Assembly: GCF_014126825.1 (NCBI RefSeq) | Contig: NZ_CP059900.1 | Span: forward strand, 4,230,954 to 4,294,953 | DNA: 64,000 bases | Direction of reading: 5' to 3' | From: Tomitella gaofuii | Lineage (GTDB): Bacteria; Actinomycetota; Actinomycetes; Mycobacteriales; Mycobacteriaceae | In this document: positions 34,494 through 42,952 of the stretch, one piece after another | How the letters are laid out: every line of letters starts with the position of its first letter | How positions within the stretch are numbered: the first letter of the stretch is position 1 | Notes under the pieces: generated by a model | Databases searched by the model: none | What the model was told of the DNA's origin: nothing | The model's input: only the letters and a program-made list of their open reading frames with translations | Made by a program: the position numbers and the translations under genes

Positions 34494-34554
34494 ACGCGCT
34501 CACACTGCGTGAGGCACCGGCCACCCGCTTCGCGCTCACTTTTACGTGAGGCAC
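34494..34554 (+). repeat. Right-end tandem terminal repeats of the IS
   Basis: Two copies, inverted relative to the left end, start 37 bases apart. The inner copy matches the left repeat at 20 of 24 positions; the outer one keeps CGCGCTCA at one side and GTGAGGCAC at the other. The right end has diverged more than the left, whose copies are identical. Confidence 0.7.
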
Positions 34555-34778
34555 CTCGCGATCTCGCCGCGATGCGCGCTTGCTCCTTTGCCAGAGGTAT
34601 TCCCTGGTCGGCTGCTTCGGCGGGCAGCCCCTCGCTGTCACTGCAACACAGCCCGCCCCAGCTACTAAGGCGTGCAATGGCGGGCCACCCCGCCGGGCCC
34701 CGGTGACCCGGGTGCGACAACGGGCGTTACCGTCGCGTCCGGTGATGTCACTCCGGCGGGTCGAGCCGGTGCCGTCGA

Positions 34779-35645
34779 TCAGTTCGGCTCGGCCAGGAAG
34801 CCCAGCACCAGGTCGTTGAACTCGTCGAACTGTTCCCATTGGGGCCAGTGACCGGCGTCGTTGATCAATTGGAACCGGCCGTTCTCGATCTTCTTGGCCA
34901 TCTCGAGCCCGGCGGCGGCCGGCCCCGACGGGTCGTCGCTCGTCCACACCACCAGCGTCGAGTGCTTGATCGCGGCGAGCTCGTCGTCGGTGATGACGTT
35001 CCGGTCACGAATGGCATCGTCCTGCAGTGCGAGGATCCCGCGCATCGACTCGCTGAACGTGGGCTGCGAGTAAATGGTGCGGCGCACGTCGACGAGCTCG
35101 TCGCTGACTGTCTCGTCGTGCGCCATCAGCCACTCGAGTCGTGTGCGGATGCGCTCGGGGCTGGGATCGTCCGCCGCGGCCTGCGACAGCGTGCGCAAGC
35201 GCTCGCGCGCGGCGGGATTCGCGACCGCCCCGCCCGGCGTGTTGAGCACCAGCTTGTCGACGCGCTCCGGGTGGGCAACGGCGAACTTGACCGCGATCCA
35301 GCCGCCGAGGGATTCGCCGTTGAGGTGCGCGCGGTCGATGCCGAGCACGTCGAGCAACGCGCGGAGATGCTCGACGTAGTCGGCCAGCTCGAGCCCCCGC
35401 GTGGTGTGGGTGGTGTAGCCGTGGCCGGGGTAGTCGAGCGCGATCACCCGGTAGTTCTCGGCCAATGCGGCGACGTTGCGGGCGCAGAATTCGAGGTGGC
35501 CTCCCGTGCCGGGAAGCATCACCACGGCCTGCGGCGCGCTTCCGGCCTCGAGGATCCGCGTGGACCATCCGCCGACGGCGACGTGGCGGACCGTGAAATC
35601 GGTGCCGAGCAGGGCGGTCCAAATGCTGGGGTTCGTTGCAAGCAT
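34779..35645 (-). CDS. Alpha/beta hydrolase, meta-cleavage-product C-C hydrolase type
   Basis: A 288-residue hydrolase with nucleophile Ser in LNGESLGGWIAVKFA (about 113), acid Asp in LVVWTSDDPSGPAAAG and His in NDAGHWPQWEQFDEFN. The oxyanion strand is MLPGTGGHLEF. The lid region between residues 140 and 200 fits MhpC/BphD-like C-C bond hydrolases, although an ester substrate is also possible. It lies 51 bases downstream of mhpB on the same strand, so it most likely hydrolyses the ring-opened product of that dioxygenase. Confidence 0.85.
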   Translation of the reverse strand: MLATNPSIWTALLGTDFTVRHVAVGGWSTRILEAGSAPQAVVMLPGTGGHLEFCARNVAALAENYRVIALDYPGHGYTTHTTRGLELADYVEHLRALLDVLGIDRAHLNGESLGGWIAVKFAVAHPERVDKLVLNTPGGAVANPAARERLRTLSQAAADDPSPERIRTRLEWLMAHDETVSDELVDVRRTIYSQPTFSESMRGILALQDDAIRDRNVITDDELAAIKHSTLVVWTSDDPSGPAAAGLEMAKKIENGRFQLINDAGHWPQWEQFDEFNDLVLGFLAEPN

Positions 35646-35696
35646 CTCGTGTACTCCTTTGTGTTGTCCGACGACGCTTCCGTCGAATCTGCTGTG

Positions 35697-36641
35697 CTAG
35701 TTGCCCTGTGAAATGGCAGTGGTGATGCCGAACCCGGCAATCCACTCGGGGATCGGCCGGTAGAAGCGGGATCGCATCGAGTACCGCCCCGCTGCCGCGA
35801 GCGCGGAGTACGCCGCGATCCAGGTGCGCACCTCGTGCGACGAGTGACCGGCGGCTTCAGTGCACCAGGCGGTCGTCCACCCGTCGACGTCGTCGAGGCG
35901 CCCCTCCGCGAGCAGGTCGAGGAAGTCGTTGTCCCACTCGGGATTCAGCGGCGCAATCGCGGCCGTGCCGGCCGCCAGGTCACGACCGGCCTGGACCACG
36001 CGCCGTTGGCGCTCCGCGCGCACGTCCGGACCGGGGTCGCGGCCGGCGATGAGGCGCTCGGCCACCTCCGGCGCGGCGCCCACCAGCTCGGGGACGGGCG
36101 GATCGTGCGAGAGCCCACCCGATCCGACGATCAGCGCCCTCTCGTCCCCCTCCGCGAGAAATCCGCCGATCGCCGCTCCCAGTGCGCGTGCGCGCGATGC
36201 GGGACCGAGCGGGATGGCGACGGCGTTGAGGAACACCGGGATCGTCGGCACCGCATCGACCGCTCCGAAGAGCAGCTCGAGCGGTTGGGCGAAGCCGTGG
36301 TCGAGACGCATCCGCTCGGAGACCGCGACGTCGACCCCCGCGTCGAGCACATGCTGCGCGAGCGCGCGAGAACGCTCCGTCGGCACGTCCAGCGGGCCCG
36401 CGGCGGTGCCGTAATCGCCGACGGTGACGGCCCGCTGACCGATGCAGAACGGCGGCATCAGGTCATAGAAGACGCCGTTGTAATGGTCCGGTGCGAAGAT
36501 GACGACCAGGTCCGGGTCGAACTCCGCGCAAAACCGGCGGGCTTCGTCGAACGCGGTGTCGACGTCCCGCTGCACATCGTCCGCTGGGTGGTTGACCCCC
36601 ATCAGCGGCGAGTGCGAGGTGGTGACCAGTCCGAGTGGCAT
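35697..36641 (-). CDS. mhpB: 2,3-dihydroxyphenylpropionate 1,2-dioxygenase-type extradiol enzyme (MhpB)
   Basis: A 314-residue type III extradiol dioxygenase (LigB fold), similar along its whole length to E. coli MhpB. Shared stretches include the N-terminal HSPLMGV, IFAPDHYNGVFYDLMPPFCIG, VGDYGTAAGPL, RLDHGFAQPLELLFG (an active-site His), GSGGLSHDPPVPEL (another His), NPEWDNDFLDLL and the C-terminal RPIPEWIAGFG. It uses Fe(II) to open a catecholic ring next to the hydroxyls in the meta position. It is followed by the C-C hydrolase and is divergent from the LysR gene, whose likely sites lie in the 101 bases between. The true substrate could be dihydroxyphenylpropionate, dihydroxycinnamate or a related catechol. 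Confidence 0.93.
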   Translation of the reverse strand: MPLGLVTTSHSPLMGVNHPADDVQRDVDTAFDEARRFCAEFDPDLVVIFAPDHYNGVFYDLMPPFCIGQRAVTVGDYGTAAGPLDVPTERSRALAQHVLDAGVDVAVSERMRLDHGFAQPLELLFGAVDAVPTIPVFLNAVAIPLGPASRARALGAAIGGFLAEGDERALIVGSGGLSHDPPVPELVGAAPEVAERLIAGRDPGPDVRAERQRRVVQAGRDLAAGTAAIAPLNPEWDNDFLDLLAEGRLDDVDGWTTAWCTEAAGHSSHEVRTWIAAYSALAAAGRYSMRSRFYRPIPEWIAGFGITTAISQGN

Positions 36642-36698
36642 TGATTCCTCCGAAGGGAACGCGCTTCGTCGAAGACGACGAAATCACGGCGTTATGGT

Positions 36699-36745
36699 TA
36701 GGTCTATGCGGATTGATCCGAGACTTGCATAGGCTATTGACTATG
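36699..36745. promoter_or_regulatory. Candidate LysR binding sites between mhpB and lysR
   Basis: TAGGTCTATG (36699-36708) recurs exactly upstream of the flavin hydroxylase (42176-42185). A second dyad, CATAG (36728-36732) and CTATG (36741-36745) with an 8-base spacer, overlaps the LysR start codon, as expected for LysR autoregulation. Function is inferred. Confidence 0.6.
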
Positions 36746-37702
36746 TATACGCCCGAGGAGACGCCGAAACCGCGCGCGGTCGGCCCCGACAACAACTTCT
36801 CAGTCCAGAAGCTGGAGGTCTTCTGTTCGGTCGTCGAGCTCGGCGGCGTCGGCAGGGCAGCCGAGGCACTGTTCGTCTCGCAGCCGGTGGTGAGCGCCCA
36901 CCTCAAGTCGCTCGAAAAGCACATCGGCGCACAGCTTTTCGTCAAAGATGGCAGGTCGATCCGTCTGAGTGAGCCGGGCCAGACGGTCTACCGGTGGGCG
37001 TCCGATGTGCTGCGCAGCCGGCGGGAGCTCGACAAGTCGTTGGAATCGCTGTCCGCGGGCACTGCGGGCAGTGTCCGGATCGCGGCGAGCATGTCGGCCG
37101 GCAACAGCCTGCTCACACCGGTGGTCGTCGATTTCCGGCGGCGGTACCGCGACGTGGACATCACGGTGACGAACTCGTCGGTGGAGGTGGCGATGGAGAC
37201 CGTCCGTGCCGGGCGGGCGGACTTCTGCGTGGTCGCCACGGATGCCGTGGTCGATGCTCGTTCGTACGAAGCCGAACTGATCGGCCAACCACCGTTCGTA
37301 CTTCTGGCCGCCGTCGACGACGATCGGGTTCCCGATAGGGTCGGGGCCGTCGAACTCGCGCAGCTTCCATTCATCACGCCTCCCGGCGGATTCGCCATCC
37401 GACACAGCCAGGAGGCGGCGCTGGCGCGGCTCGGCGTCAAGCACCGGCATGTCGAGATCGAACTGGGCAGCGCGGAGGCCATCAAGCAGGCGGTCTCCGG
37501 CGGGCTCGGCGTGGCTCTTCTGTGGCGGGTGTCGGCGCGCCAGGAGCTCGCCCGGGGAGAGTTGCGGGAGATCACGATCGCGGGTCCGCCGATCAGGGAC
37601 AAGCTCTACTTCGTCACCCGTAGCCGCAAACGGCTCACACCGGTCCAGCAGCGTCTGCGGCGGGCGATCACCGAATCGATCCCCGACCTGCTCGAAGCCT
37701 GA
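36743..37702 (+). CDS. LysR-family transcriptional regulator of the aromatic cluster
   Basis: A 319-residue regulator. The HTH lies in FSVQKLEVFCSVVELGGVGRAAEALFVSQPVVSAHLKSLEKHIGAQLFVKDGRSIRLSEPGQTV (about residues 18-80); the C-terminal co-inducer domain includes SVRIAASMSAGNSLLTPVVVDFRRRYRDVDITV and the second lobe near AIKQAVSGGLGVALLWR. The ATG at 36743 is chosen because the family starts 15-25 residues before the HTH. It is divergent from mhpB/hydrolase, and its downstream end meets the ABC ATPase gene 23 bases away. It most likely activates both aromatic operons on sensing the aromatic acid or a metabolite. Confidence 0.9.
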   Translation: MYTPEETPKPRAVGPDNNFSVQKLEVFCSVVELGGVGRAAEALFVSQPVVSAHLKSLEKHIGAQLFVKDGRSIRLSEPGQTVYRWASDVLRSRRELDKSLESLSAGTAGSVRIAASMSAGNSLLTPVVVDFRRRYRDVDITVTNSSVEVAMETVRAGRADFCVVATDAVVDARSYEAELIGQPPFVLLAAVDDDRVPDRVGAVELAQLPFITPPGGFAIRHSQEAALARLGVKHRHVEIELGSAEAIKQAVSGGLGVALLWRVSARQELARGELREITIAGPPIRDKLYFVTRSRKRLTPVQQRLRRAITESIPDLLEA

Positions 37703-37725
37703 GCCCCTCGGCGGGCGCCCGCCTC

Positions 37726-38523
37726 TCATGCGGCACGCCCTGCGGCCGGGTGCAGCTTGTGCCAGATGACCCTTTCGATGTCGGCGAGCTCCGTGCTGTG
37801 CTGGAACTCGCCCGTACGCGGACGCGGTTGCCCGACTTCGACGGTCTCCCGGATCGTCCCCGGGTGCGCCGACATGATCGCGATGCGGTCCGCCATGAAC
37901 ACGGCCTCGCGGATGTCGTGCGTCACCAAGACCGCCGTGGTGCCCAGGGACTCAAGGATCCCCGCGACGTCGATCTGCAGCTTCTCCCGCGTCAACGCGT
38001 CGAGGGCGCTGAACGGCTCGTCGAGCAGCAGGACGTCGGGGCGCACCGCCAGCCCTCGCGCCACGTTGACGCGCTGCTGCATGCCGCCGGAGATCTGCGA
38101 CGGCAGATAGTCGGCGTACCGCTCGAGCCCGGTCAGCGCCAGCAACTCCTCGACGGCCTCGTCGCGGCCGGCCTTCGAAGCGTGCACCGAGTGGCCGTTT
38201 CGCAGGGTCAGGCCGAACGCGACGTTCTTGCGGACCGTGTACCAAGGCAGCAGCGACGGGCGCTGGAAAACATACGACAACCGGGGCGCGTGCGTCGGGC
38301 CGTCGGGCATGCGCACGGATCCCGCGCTGGCGGTCTCCAGCCCCTGGATGATGCGCAGCAAGGTGGTCTTGCCGCAGCCGGACGGCCCCACGATCGCGAG
38401 GAACTCGCCCCTGCCGACACGCAGCGACACTCCGTCGAGCACCGGCGGCGCCGAATTCGTGAAGCTCTTGCTGACCGCCTCGACCTGGAGTGCGGAAGTG
38501 GACAGTGCTGTTGCGTGACTCAT
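37726..38523 (-). CDS. ABC transporter ATP-binding protein, NitT/TauT (SsuB/TauB) family
   Basis: A 265-residue ATPase. Walker A is GPSGCGKTTLLRII, the Q-loop is VFQRPSLLPWYTV, the ABC signature is QISGGMQQRVNVARGLA, Walker B is VLLLDEPFSALDALTR and the switch His is in VLVTHDIREAVFMADRI. These are the features of nitrate/sulfonate-type importers. The start overlaps the permease stop as ATGA. It is the last gene of the operon beginning with the flavin hydroxylase, so the imported compound is probably the aromatic substrate. Confidence 0.93.
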   Translation of the reverse strand: MSHATALSTSALQVEAVSKSFTNSAPPVLDGVSLRVGRGEFLAIVGPSGCGKTTLLRIIQGLETASAGSVRMPDGPTHAPRLSYVFQRPSLLPWYTVRKNVAFGLTLRNGHSVHASKAGRDEAVEELLALTGLERYADYLPSQISGGMQQRVNVARGLAVRPDVLLLDEPFSALDALTREKLQIDVAGILESLGTTAVLVTHDIREAVFMADRIAIMSAHPGTIRETVEVGQPRPRTGEFQHSTELADIERVIWHKLHPAAGRAA

Positions 38524-39383
38524 CAGAGCCTCCTGTAGGCGCGCCGCTCGAAGAACTCGATGACGGCGGTGAATGCGATGCCGAGGAACGCGAGCAGCAG
38601 GGTGACCGCGAAGATCTTCGGGGTGTTGAAGGACTGGGCCGACTGCAGGAGGTTCAGTCCCAGGCCGGCCGACGCGCCGAACAGGTCGGCGACAACCACG
38701 CCGATCAGTCCGCGGCCGATGGCCAGGCGAAGCCCGGTGAGGATGAAGGGCAGCGCACCGGGAAGCAGCACCTTCCGGAAGGTCTCCATGCGGGACGCTC
38801 CGAACACGATCGCCAGCTCCTTGTGGTCGGTGCTGACGGCACGTGCCCCCGAGACGGTGTTGATGAGGATCGGAAACACCACCAGCGCGAACACGACGGC
38901 GATCTTCGACTGCAGGTCGAATCCGAAGATGATGATGAACAGCGGCGCAAGCCCGATGATCGGGGTCGAGTACAGCGCGTTCACCCACGGGTTCGCCCAC
39001 TTGTACAGCATCCGGCTGGCACCGATGGCCAGGCCCAGGGGGATCGCGATGATCGCGGCCAGCACGTAGCCCGCGGCGAATCCCTGCATGCTGATCGTGA
39101 GGTCCGGCCAGATCGAACCCGACGTGAACATCGAGGTCAATGTCCGCACGATCGCCGTGGGCGCCACGATGATCAGGTCGCTGGGTTCGAAAACCCTCAC
39201 CAGCACCTCCCAGAGGAGGAGGCCGCAGAGGATGGAGATCAATCCGTAGGGGGTGCGCAGCCGGCGGGCCCTGCCCGCCAGGGCGGTCACCGCGGACCCC
39301 GCCGCCGACGTGTCCGGGACGGTGACCGGGGGCCTGACGCTCGTCGCCTGGGGCGTTTCGCGTTCCATGCTTGTCAGACTCAT
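38523..39383 (-). CDS. ABC transporter permease, NitT/TauT family
   Basis: A 286-residue inner-membrane permease with about six helices and the BPD_transp_1 EAA loop, visible as KELAIVFGASRMETFRKVLLPGALPFILTGLRLAIGRGLIGVVVADLFG (residues about 170-220). The first helix starts near residue 35 after a polar N-terminus. The start overlaps the binding-protein stop (ATGA) and its own stop overlaps the ATPase start, so all three transporter genes are tightly coupled. A second in-frame ATG five codons later (39368) is possible. Confidence 0.92.
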   Translation of the reverse strand: MSLTSMERETPQATSVRPPVTVPDTSAAGSAVTALAGRARRLRTPYGLISILCGLLLWEVLVRVFEPSDLIIVAPTAIVRTLTSMFTSGSIWPDLTISMQGFAAGYVLAAIIAIPLGLAIGASRMLYKWANPWVNALYSTPIIGLAPLFIIIFGFDLQSKIAVVFALVVFPILINTVSGARAVSTDHKELAIVFGASRMETFRKVLLPGALPFILTGLRLAIGRGLIGVVVADLFGASAGLGLNLLQSAQSFNTPKIFAVTLLLAFLGIAFTAVIEFFERRAYRRL

Positions 39384-40426
39384 TTCTCCCCCCGTGCCGC
39401 GTCGAGATACGAGTAGTCCATGTACTGCTCCTCGGTGATCGGCTTGTCCATCAGGCCGAGCTCCAGGTAGGCGTCGACCGTGGCGGTGAACACGCCGGGG
39501 TCGTGATGGAAGTCGTCGGGGAAGTAGGCGTTCGGGATCGCGGGCGCGTAGAAGTATTTCTCCAGGCCGGCCTTGATCGCCTCGGGCGGGTCATCGACGA
39601 GCTTGCCGATCTCGGTCACGGCCTTGTCCTCGTTGGCCGGGTCCTTGACGAACTCCACGGCCTTGATGATCGCCCGCAGGTACTTGGTGACGGCCTCGGG
39701 ATTCGCCTTCGCCCACTTTCCGGATGCCTCGATATCCGTGGTCATCAATCGCGGGGTCTGTCCTCCTGACGGCGCGAATCCCAGGTCGGTCAGGCCGCCG
39801 GAGTTGATCGCGGTGTACGCGGTCGGATATGTGGACAGCGTCGCAGCCGCCTGCCCGTTCTCTACTGCGGCGACACGCTGCGGGGTCGCTCCGAGCGCCA
39901 CATAGGTCAGGTCGTTCTCGGGGTCCAGGCCGGCCTGCTCGGCGAGGTTGTCGAAGATGACCCGGGTGATGTCGTTCGTGCTGCCGAGCGCAATCGTCTT
40001 GCCGCGCAGCTCGTCCCACGAATCGATGCCGGGGGAAGCGAGGACCGTCCAGATCGACGCGTCCATGGCGGCGGAGATGCCGACGACGTTCGCGCCCTTG
40101 GAGGCCGCGGCGATGCCGTCCACGCCGATGTGGCTGATCTGGACGGCGCCCGACTGCATGCCGTTGATGGCATCGGCGCCCTTGGTGACCTTCACGTACT
40201 TGTCGACGGCGATGCCTTCGTCGTCGAAGTACCCCAGCGCATCCGCGAGGTGCGGCCAGAGGCCGGTGGTCATGCCGGCCACCGACTGTTCAGCGACGGT
40301 GATGGTCGATCCGGATTCGGACGCATCGGAGGCGGTGCTGCACGCAGTGAGTACCGCGGTACTCAGGATGGCTGCGGCCGCAGCGGCGGCGAGCCGGGCG
40401 GGCCTGGCACGTTGCGGAAACTTCAT
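39380..40426 (-). CDS. ABC transporter substrate-binding lipoprotein, NitT/TauT (SsuA/TauA) family
   Basis: A 348-residue binding protein. The signal peptide ends in a lipobox TAVLTAC, so the mature protein is lipid-anchored. The family fold is seen in AEQSVAGMTTGLWPHLADALGYFDDEGI, then GAVQISHIGVDGIAAASKG, LRGKTIALGSTNDITRVIFDNLAEQAGLDPENDLTYVALG and PNAYFPDDFHHDPGVFTATVDAYLELG. ATG 40426 has AGGAG eight bases ahead and is preferred to the 10-codon extension. It sits 26 bases after the flavin hydroxylase stop. The ligand is presumably an aromatic acid, by context only. Confidence 0.9.
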   Translation of the reverse strand: MKFPQRARPARLAAAAAAAILSTAVLTACSTASDASESGSTITVAEQSVAGMTTGLWPHLADALGYFDDEGIAVDKYVKVTKGADAINGMQSGAVQISHIGVDGIAAASKGANVVGISAAMDASIWTVLASPGIDSWDELRGKTIALGSTNDITRVIFDNLAEQAGLDPENDLTYVALGATPQRVAAVENGQAAATLSTYPTAYTAINSGGLTDLGFAPSGGQTPRLMTTDIEASGKWAKANPEAVTKYLRAIIKAVEFVKDPANEDKAVTEIGKLVDDPPEAIKAGLEKYFYAPAIPNAYFPDDFHHDPGVFTATVDAYLELGLMDKPITEEQYMDYSYLDAARGEK

Positions 40427-40452
40427 GAAGATACTCCTGACCTGTCTGGGCT

Positions 40453-42147
40453 TCACGCGGAATGTCGTACCGGCATGGCGGTGGCGAGCCCGAGGAGCCG
40501 GGAGAAGACCGCCCCCGGGTCCGCCGGGGCGGTGGGCCCGCTCCAGGCGACGACCTGGTCCGGACGCACGAGCACCATCGTCGCGTCCCCGTAGATCGCG
40601 GGATCGACAGGCTCGTCGATGTCGAGGACCGCCAGCGGGATCCCCGCGGCGGCCGCGGCGGCGGCGAACGGCCCCGCCGCTGGCGCCCCAGCACCGATGC
40701 GAAGCAGCGTGAACTGATCTCCTACCTGGTCGAACAGCGAGTCGCCGCCGGGACGCCAGTGATGCGGCAAACGGGCTCCGGCGACGACGCTCGGAACGTA
40801 ATCGCCGATCGAGGCGATCGCCGCGTCACCGTCCTGCTCGCCGTCGATGCCCGGCGTGCCGGAGTACTTGGCGCCGAACTGCACGCCCTGGCTGTACCAC
40901 TGCTTCCTGTCGATCTGCTCGATGCGCGCACCGGCCTGACGGCGCAGCGACGCGCCCAGCGGGCCGGGCTCATGCAGCGCGGGATCGCGGGCGATCTCCT
41001 GCATGTCGGAGTCGATCTTCAGCGCCGCACGACTCGTTGCCTCGCCGACGGAGCGCCGCTCGCCTTCGTAGTCGTCGAACACCCGCTCGCCGGCCCATCC
41101 GGAAAGCACCGCGTGCAGCCGCCACGACAGCGCCATGGCGTCGCCGATCCCCGTGTTCATGCCGAACCCCCCGAGAGGGAGCCACAGGTGCGCCGCGTCT
41201 CCTGCCAGGAGGATCCGGCCATCGCGGAAGCGGTCGGCGACGAGCCGGCGCGCGGTCCACCGGACCACCCCGACAGTGTCGATGTCGTCAAGCCGACGGC
41301 CGATCGCGTCGTCGAGCATGACATCCGTGTCCACACTGTCGGGATCGACACCCTCGGGGACGCGCGCGTGGCAGAGGAACAGCGACCCGCCGTCCAAACG
41401 GATCAGGCTGCCGCGGAACTGCCTTCCGTACCACCAGTACATCCACCCGGGCCGGTCGCCCAGCATGCCCGCCAGACTCGGCGAGCGGAACTGCACCGAA
41501 TGCCTCCGCTCACTGACCTCTCCGTCGCCTTCGAGCACGGCGCCGATCATGCGACGCACCGTGCTGGCTCCGCCGTCGCATCCGACGACATACCGGGCGG
41601 CGACCTCGTACTGCTCGCCGCTCCCGGTGCGCACCGAGAGCACAGCCGCGTCGCCGTCGTCGCGCACGGATTCGACGCTGTGCCCGCGCCGGACGTCGAT
41701 ACGACCGCTGTCCCGGCAGGCGCTGTCGAGGACCGGCTCGAGATAGATCTGCGAGATCCTGTGTTGCGGTTCCGGCGTCGGCCAATCGTCGAACTCGGCG
41801 GCGGAACCGTCCAGCACCTCGTCGCTGGAGGAGAACTCGAACCGGGTGAGTTCGTGGCCGGTCATGCTGGTGCAGTAGACGACATCGGTGGCGTGGTCGC
41901 CGGGCAGGCCGGCGCGGCGGATCCGTCCTGCGAGGCCCAGCCGCCGGAAGTACTCCATCGACCGCGCGTTGGTGGTGTTGCACCGCGGGTTCGTGGTGGT
42001 GGTCGCCGACGTGTCGAGCAGGAGCACCCGGGTTCCGCGGAGAGCGAGGTCCAAGGCGAGCGTCATGCCCACGGGGCCGGCACCGACGACCGCTACGGGA
42101 TGCACGTGAGCCTTCCCGTGCCTCTCTGACGATGTGATGTAGGTCAT
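40453..42147 (-). CDS. FAD-dependent aromatic hydroxylase (MhpA / PheA-TfdB family)
   Basis: A class A flavin monooxygenase of about 564 residues. FAD motifs are VAVVGAGPVGMTLALDLALRGTRVLLLD at the N-terminus, the DG motif VVGCDGGASTVRRMIG (about residue 190), and GRILLAGDAAHLWLPLGGFGMNTGIGDAMALSWRL (about 310). The C-terminal thioredoxin-like domain (LLRIGAGAPAAGP...VLVRPDQVVAWSG) is present, as in MhpA and phenol hydroxylases. It would add an ortho hydroxyl to a 3-hydroxyphenyl acid, giving the catechol for MhpB. The ATG at 42147 has no clear ribosome site; GTG at 42105 follows GGGAAGG and is an alternative. It is the first gene of the transporter operon. Confidence 0.88.
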   Translation of the reverse strand: MTYITSSERHGKAHVHPVAVVGAGPVGMTLALDLALRGTRVLLLDTSATTTTNPRCNTTNARSMEYFRRLGLAGRIRRAGLPGDHATDVVYCTSMTGHELTRFEFSSSDEVLDGSAAEFDDWPTPEPQHRISQIYLEPVLDSACRDSGRIDVRRGHSVESVRDDGDAAVLSVRTGSGEQYEVAARYVVGCDGGASTVRRMIGAVLEGDGEVSERRHSVQFRSPSLAGMLGDRPGWMYWWYGRQFRGSLIRLDGGSLFLCHARVPEGVDPDSVDTDVMLDDAIGRRLDDIDTVGVVRWTARRLVADRFRDGRILLAGDAAHLWLPLGGFGMNTGIGDAMALSWRLHAVLSGWAGERVFDDYEGERRSVGEATSRAALKIDSDMQEIARDPALHEPGPLGASLRRQAGARIEQIDRKQWYSQGVQFGAKYSGTPGIDGEQDGDAAIASIGDYVPSVVAGARLPHHWRPGGDSLFDQVGDQFTLLRIGAGAPAAGPFAAAAAAAGIPLAVLDIDEPVDPAIYGDATMVLVRPDQVVAWSGPTAPADPGAVFSRLLGLATAMPVRHSA

Positions 42148-42169
42148 GTCAACGACCGTAGGCGGGCCG

Positions 42170-42185
42170 CCTATATAGGTCTATG
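42170..42185. promoter_or_regulatory. Palindrome and shared LysR motif upstream of the flavin hydroxylase
   Basis: CCTATATAGG (42170-42179) is a perfect 10-base palindrome. It overlaps TAGGTCTATG (42176-42185), the same 10 bases found between mhpB and lysR. It lies 23-38 bases before the ATG at 42147, where an activator or repressor would act. Confidence 0.6.
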
Positions 42186-42302
42186 TGGAAGTTCGATGCT
42201 CACACATCGCCAAGGGACTATGAATGATCGTCCGTCAGGCGCCGAGACCCCGCCGGCATCAATGCCGGCGGGCTCCGTCACGGTCGGTCGATCCGCCCCC
42301 CA

Positions 42303-42932
42303 CTACCCGCCCGCCGGGAAGAGCCGCCCCACGGCGGCGACGATCGCCGCACGCCGGTCCGCCAGGAACGCCTCCCTCTCAGCGCCTTCCAACGTCACTG
42401 AGCGCGGCCCGTCGGCCCAGGCCGTCGCCAACTGGTTGACGAAGACGAGGATGTCGAGCGGATCCCACGACGGGTCGAGCAGCCCGTCCTCCTGGGCGCG
42501 GCGCAGTATCGCGGTCTTACGCCGCGCCGTCTCCACGACGGCGTCGTCGTCGGCCGGCCCCTCGAGCGCACCCCACTGCATCAGCCTGCGATTGTCGGGG
42601 TTGGCGACGAAGTAGTCGTGCACCCGCCCCGCGTATCCCGGCAGATCGGCGGGGTCCAGCTGCGTCGCCTCGGCCACCGCGTCGAGCTGACGGCCGGAGA
42701 CGAACCGGTAGAGCTCGTCCTTGCCGCGGAAGTACGCGTACACCCGTTCCTTGCTGGTCCTGGCGGACCGGGCGATCCGGTCGATCCGCGCGCCGGCGAT
42801 CCCGTGCCGCGCGAACTCGGCCGTCGCCGCCGCGATGATGCGTCCGCGTGTCGAGTCTGCAGCCTCGCGGGGACAAGCAGCGTCGACGGAATCCGCAGTG
42901 GCGGCTGGATCAGCGTGCGACGGTTCCGGCAT
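42303..42932 (-). CDS. TetR-family regulator, divergent from the aldo-keto reductase
   Basis: A 209-residue TetR protein. The HTH reads RGRIIAAATAEFARHGIAGARIDRIARSARTSKERVYAYFRGKDELYRFV (about residues 29-78), followed by a helical ligand domain with VFVNQLATAWADGPRSVTLEGAEREAFLADRRAAIVAAVGRLFPAGG, a layout common in the TetR_C_17/TetR_C_7 type. A disordered Ala-rich N-terminus of about 25 residues precedes the HTH. The gene is divergent from the reductase across about 100 bases that carry two palindromes, so it very likely represses itself and that gene. Confidence 0.9.
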   Translation of the reverse strand: MPEPSHADPAATADSVDAACPREAADSTRGRIIAAATAEFARHGIAGARIDRIARSARTSKERVYAYFRGKDELYRFVSGRQLDAVAEATQLDPADLPGYAGRVHDYFVANPDNRRLMQWGALEGPADDDAVVETARRKTAILRRAQEDGLLDPSWDPLDILVFVNQLATAWADGPRSVTLEGAEREAFLADRRAAIVAAVGRLFPAGG

Positions 42933-42952
42933 CCGCCCAGCCTAACAACCCG

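Larger units (their letters stand above)
33143..34554 (+). mobile_element. Insertion sequence with doubled terminal repeats at both ends
   Basis: Two identical 24-base repeats (33143-33166 and 33178-33201, each starting GTGCCTCACC) stand at the left end. Inverted, diverged copies (34494-34517 and 34531-34554, each ending GTGAGGCAC) stand at the right end. They bracket one transposase gene. The outer limits read TG...CA. Paired repeats at each end resemble the multi-repeat ends of IS21-like and Mu-type transposons, although only one gene is present; I do not assign an ISfinder family. No clear target duplication could be seen. It lies between the BCCT and aromatic clusters. Confidence 0.8.
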
